Shown here: positions 61,022-64,000 of the stretch, in pieces
Layout of the letters: every line of letters starts with the position of its first letter
How positions within the stretch are numbered: the first letter of the stretch is position 1
From: Kosakonia arachidis
GTDB taxonomy: Bacteria; Pseudomonadota; Gammaproteobacteria; Enterobacterales; Enterobacteriaceae
Assembly (NCBI RefSeq): GCF_900116535.1
Contig: NZ_FPAU01000004.1
Coordinates: 186,001-250,000 of the forward strand
DNA length: 64,000 nucleotides
Reading direction: 5' to 3'
Program-made: the position numbers and the translations under genes
The notes under the pieces: generated by a model
Database searches by the model: none
What the model was told of the DNA's origin: nothing
Seen by the model: the letters and a program-made list of their open reading frames with translations, nothing else

Positions 61022-62433
61022 GATTCTCTCCTGTTGCGACGGGTAATCACGACGTTCTGGCTGGCATCGTTAGGGACGCGGGCGAAGATTAACGCCGGTA
61101 GTGAAATAATCACCGCCATACTGAGATAAGCGTAAAGGAAAATATGATGTGCCATGCCACTGTCCGCAGACAGATGCTGTTGGCCAAACAGGCCGAGCAG
61201 CAAACCGGCGACGGTAACGCCTATGCTCATCGACAACTGCATGGTCATCGACAGCAGGCTGTTGCCGCCGCTGGCCAGTTCATCGGGCAGATCTTTTAGC
61301 GTCAGGGTGTTCATCGACGAGAAGCGCATCGAGTTGATCATCCCCTGGCAGAACAGCACCACTGGCAGCAGATAGTACCAGCCGAGCAGGGCGGTGGTCA
61401 TAAACAGCAGGCTCACCAGCGCCAGACCAAGGGTGGAACAGACCAGCGCGCGACGATAACCAAAACGGTTAACCACCTGCACCACAATCTGCTTCATGCC
61501 CATACTGCCCAGCACCATCGGGATCATCATCAGCCCGGCGTGGAACGGTGAAAAACCCAGGCCAATCTGCAAAAACACCGGCGTCATAAATGGTAGCATG
61601 CCGCTGCCTATACGCCCGGCGAAGCTTCCGGCCAGACCCAGGGAAAACGAGGGCGTGCGGAACAGTCGCAGGTTGAACAACGCGCCATCATTGCCTCTGG
61701 CGTGCAGCAGATAAAACAGCGTCGCTGCTGTGCCCACCGCCACCAACGCGCCAAGCTGGACGGACGAAAGCCCCAGCCCGCGGTTGCCGTCGAGTGCCAG
61801 CGTCAGCGTCGCCATACCGAAGGCCAGCAACGCAAAACCCGCCATATCGAAACGGCGGGTTTGCAGTTTATAATTCGGCATCAGGCTCAGGGTAGCGATC
61901 GCGCCGATAATGCCGACTGGCAGGTTAATCAGGAAGATCCAGTGCCACGAAGCATACTCCACCAGAATCCCGCCGAGCGTCGGGCCGACCAGTGGGCCGA
62001 TTTGCCCCGGCAGAGTGACGAAGGTCATCGCCGCCATATACTGGTCGCGCGGGACGATTTTCATCACCGTCAGCCTGCCTACTGGCACCATCATCGCTCC
62101 GCCGACACCCTGTAAAACTCGCGACATTACCAGTTGATCAAGGGTTGAGGCCTGTGCGCAAAACAGCGAGCCGGTAGTGAACAGCACAATGGCGGCGAAA
62201 AAAATATTTCGCACACCAACCCGATCCGCCAGCCAGCCGCTTGCTGGCAACATAACTGCCACGGTCAATACATAGGAGACCACCACCATGTGCATATGCA
62301 GTGGACTCTCCCCCAGGCTTCGCGCCATGGAGGGGAGGGCTGTATTCACAATAGTGGTATCCAGCGACTGCATAAAAAAGCCAAAGGCGACAATCCATAG
62401 TTGCCAGCGGATGTTTTTGGGAAGTTCATTCAT
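61018..62433 (-). CDS. mdtD: MFS transporter MdtD
   Basis: This 14-helix DHA2-family major facilitator is encoded with the MdtABC pump. It was annotated as a drug exporter, and a role in iron-citrate efflux (as IceT) has been reported for the Salmonella orthologue. The 471-residue chain begins [25 protein letters not shown]. Motif C-like [29 protein letters not shown] and motif A ([10 protein letters not shown]) are present. It overlaps mdtC and baeS by 4 bp each. Confidence 0.94.
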   Translation of the reverse strand: MNELPKNIRWQLWIVAFGFFMQSLDTTIVNTALPSMARSLGESPLHMHMVVVSYVLTVAVMLPASGWLADRVGVRNIFFAAIVLFTTGSLFCAQASTLDQLVMSRVLQGVGGAMMVPVGRLTVMKIVPRDQYMAAMTFVTLPGQIGPLVGPTLGGILVEYASWHWIFLINLPVGIIGAIATLSLMPNYKLQTRRFDMAGFALLAFGMATLTLALDGNRGLGLSSVQLGALVAVGTAATLFYLLHARGNDGALFNLRLFRTPSFSLGLAGSFAGRIGSGMLPFMTPVFLQIGLGFSPFHAGLMMIPMVLGSMGMKQIVVQVVNRFGYRRALVCSTLGLALVSLLFMTTALLGWYYLLPVVLFCQGMINSMRFSSMNTLTLKDLPDELASGGNSLLSMTMQLSMSIGVTVAGLLLGLFGQQHLSADSGMAHHIFLYAYLSMAVIISLPALIFARVPNDASQNVVITRRNRRES

Positions 62434-64000
62434 TCACTAACAGGCTCTCTCTCTTTCTGACTAAAACGCATGCGCAGGCGATCAAAGAAGAGGTAGACCA
62501 CCGGCGTTGTATACAGGGTAAGAAGCTGGCTCATCACCAGACCGCCGACAATGGTGATCCCCAACGGCTGGCGCAGTTCGGAGCCATCACCGCCAGAGAT
62601 GACCAATGGCAGTGCGCCAAATAGCGCCGCCAGGGTGGTCATCATGATCGGACGAAAACGCAATAAACAGGCCTGGAAGATGGCCTCTTCCGCGCTCAAG
62701 TTTCCCTTGCGCTGGGCTTCGATGGCGAAGTCGACCATCATTATGGCATTCTTCTTCACTATCCCGATCAGTAACATAATGCCAATCAGTGCTATCAGGC
62801 TAAACGGCGCGCCAAACAGCTCGAGGGCCAGCAGCGCGCCGACGCCCGCCGAGGGCAGCGTTGAGAGAATGGTCAGCGGGTGGACGTAGCTCTCGTAGAG
62901 GATCCCCAGCACGATATAGACCGTGGCAATCGCTGCCAGGATCAGGATCACCTGTGAATTCATCGTCTCCTGGAACACCTGCGCCGTACCGGCGAAACTG
63001 CCGCGCACACTCGAAGGAACGCCAAGTTGCGTCATTGCACGCTCGATGGCATCGCTGGCTTCCGACAGCGACGTGCCTGTCGGTAGGTTAAAGGAGATGG
63101 TCGATGCCGCCGACAGTCCCTGATGGTTCACCGATAGCGGCGCATTTGCCGGTTGCCAGTGGGCAAAGTAAGAGAGAGGGATTGACTGGCCTTTGCTGTT
63201 GATCACATACATCTTGTCCAGCGCGCTCACGTCCTGGGTATAGCGGGGATCAACTTCCATTACCACTTTATATTGGTTAAGTGGTTGATAAATATTTGAA
63301 ATTTGCCGCTGTCCGAAGGCGTTATTCAGCAGGCTGTCGGTCGCTTCAACGCTGATGCCCAGCCGCGACATCGTTTCGCGATCGTAAACCAGGTTCATCT
63401 CCGCGCCATTGTCCTGCTGGTCTGAGTTGACATCTGCCAGTTGCGGCAGCGCCGCCAGCGCTTTACGGATCTTCGGCTCCCACTCATGCAGGGCGCTGAG
63501 ATCGTCCGACAGCAGGGCGAACTGGTAGCTGGCATTAGCCTGACGTCCGCCGACGCGAATATCCTGTACGGCCATCAAAAACAGGCTTGCGCCAGGCTCT
63601 TTCGCCAGTTTGACGCGCAACCGGTCCATCACCTGCTGCGCCGTTTCATTACGAATATGTCGGGATTTGAGGGTGATAAACATCATGCCGCTGTTCACTC
63701 GCGAACCGCCAGTAAAGCCGGTGACATTATCCACAGCCGGATCGTCACGGATGATTTTCATAAAATCCTGCAACTTACCGCGCATCGCCTGAAAAGAGAT
63801 ACTCTGATCTGCCTGAATGTTGCCCATCAGCACGCCGGTGTCCTGCTCCGGAAAGAAGGTTTTCGGAATGGAGATATAGAGCCAGATATTCAACGTGATG
63901 GTGCCAAGCAGCACCAGACCCACCAGCCTGGCGTGGTTCAGCACCCATGAAAGCGAGCGGGCGTACTGTTGCTGGAGCGCAATCAGCAAACGGCCAAAGC
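62430..64000 (-). CDS. mdtC: RND efflux pump subunit MdtC, 5' part cut by window edge
   Basis: This is the C-terminal half (about 523 codons) of MdtC, the RND permease that forms a heteromultimer with MdtB and uses MdtA and TolC. The frame is open to base 64000 and begins within [20 protein letters not shown]. The porter subdomains follow, with [16 protein letters not shown], and the last helices with [20 protein letters not shown] and [20 protein letters not shown]. The N-terminal half, including the proton-relay helix 4, is outside. E. coli MdtC has 1025 residues. Confidence 0.96.
   Translation of the reverse strand, partial: FGRLLIALQQQYARSLSWVLNHARLVGLVLLGTITLNIWLYISIPKTFFPEQDTGVLMGNIQADQSISFQAMRGKLQDFMKIIRDDPAVDNVTGFTGGSRVNSGMMFITLKSRHIRNETAQQVMDRLRVKLAKEPGASLFLMAVQDIRVGGRQANASYQFALLSDDLSALHEWEPKIRKALAALPQLADVNSDQQDNGAEMNLVYDRETMSRLGISVEATDSLLNNAFGQRQISNIYQPLNQYKVVMEVDPRYTQDVSALDKMYVINSKGQSIPLSYFAHWQPANAPLSVNHQGLSAASTISFNLPTGTSLSEASDAIERAMTQLGVPSSVRGSFAGTAQVFQETMNSQVILILAAIATVYIVLGILYESYVHPLTILSTLPSAGVGALLALELFGAPFSLIALIGIMLLIGIVKKNAIMMVDFAIEAQRKGNLSAEEAIFQACLLRFRPIMMTTLAALFGALPLVISGGDGSELRQPLGITIVGGLVMSQLLTLYTTPVVYLFFDRLRMRFSQKEREPVSE

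Overview
This window is chromosomal DNA of a Gammaproteobacterium in the family Enterobacteriaceae. Most genes are near-identical in sequence and order to the Escherichia coli K-12 segment running from cdd to mdtC: cdd-yohK-yohJ-dusC, yohP-yohF-yohD-yohC-pbpG, dld-bglX-yehZYXW-yohO-mlrA-btsSR-yehS-yehR, metG-mrp, rcnB, thiMD, fbaB-yegS-cyaR-yegQ, baeR-baeS-mdtD-mdtC. E. coli-specific neighbours such as mdtQ and rcnRA are missing, and plant-polymer catabolic genes are inserted. This fits a plant- or environment-associated genus close to Enterobacter or Kosakonia. The genus is an inference from synteny and gene content only.

Region by region: (1) 1-3267 is core: nucleoside salvage (cdd, truncated by the window edge), the YohJK membrane pair and dusC. 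(2) 3268-8492 is an aryl-beta-glucoside system, bglG-bglF-bglB, with two intact RAT/terminator antitermination elements and a decayed third one in front of gene debris. (3) 8491-10435 holds a LysR regulator divergent from a secreted metallo-beta-lactamase-fold hydrolase. (4) 10494-29889 is core: small membrane proteins YohP and YohO, cell-wall endopeptidase PbpG, D-lactate dehydrogenase, periplasmic beta-glucosidase BglX, the osmoprotectant-type ABC transporter YehZYXW/OsmF, the curli regulator MlrA, the pyruvate-sensing two-component system BtsSR and metG. A 207-bp MITE sits exactly between yohF and yohD. (5) 30286-33495 has mrp, a GNAT, rcnB and a zinc-type alcohol dehydrogenase-like gene.

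(6) 33927-45373 is a complete galactan-utilisation (gan) regulon. It has an outer-membrane porin (ganL), a secreted GH53 endogalactanase (ganB), a galacto-oligosaccharide ABC importer (ganE, ganF, ganG and the divergent ATPase ganC), a GH42 beta-galactosidase (ganA) and a LacI-type repressor (ganR). An orphan PTS glucose-type EIIB domain lies at its end. Galactan would be cut by GanB, pass the outer membrane through GanL, be imported by GanEFGC and be hydrolysed by GanA. (7) 45419-49389 is accessory: an uncharacterised radical SAM/SPASM protein paired with an FkbM-like methyltransferase, then a chemoreceptor with a textbook sigma-28 promoter.

(8) 49638-52413 is a degraded island of about 2.7 kb flanked by direct copies of the thiM leader including its TPP riboswitch. 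Inside are a frameshifted integrase end, a small membrane protein convergent with a frameshifted probable DUF4225 gene, an ABC-ATPase tail and a cysteine-rich ORF. (9) 52471-64000 returns to core: thiM-thiD, fbaB, yegS, the CRP-controlled sRNA CyaR, the tRNA hydroxylation gene trhP (yegQ), a membrane-tethered HTH regulator behind an 11-bp tandem repeat, and the envelope-stress operon end mdtC-mdtD-baeS-baeR.

The most novel-looking items are the riboswitch-bounded island, the radical SAM/FkbM pair, the orphan EIIB in the gan regulon, and the tandem repeat before the HTH gene. No gene of a known antiviral defence system and no CRISPR array was seen.
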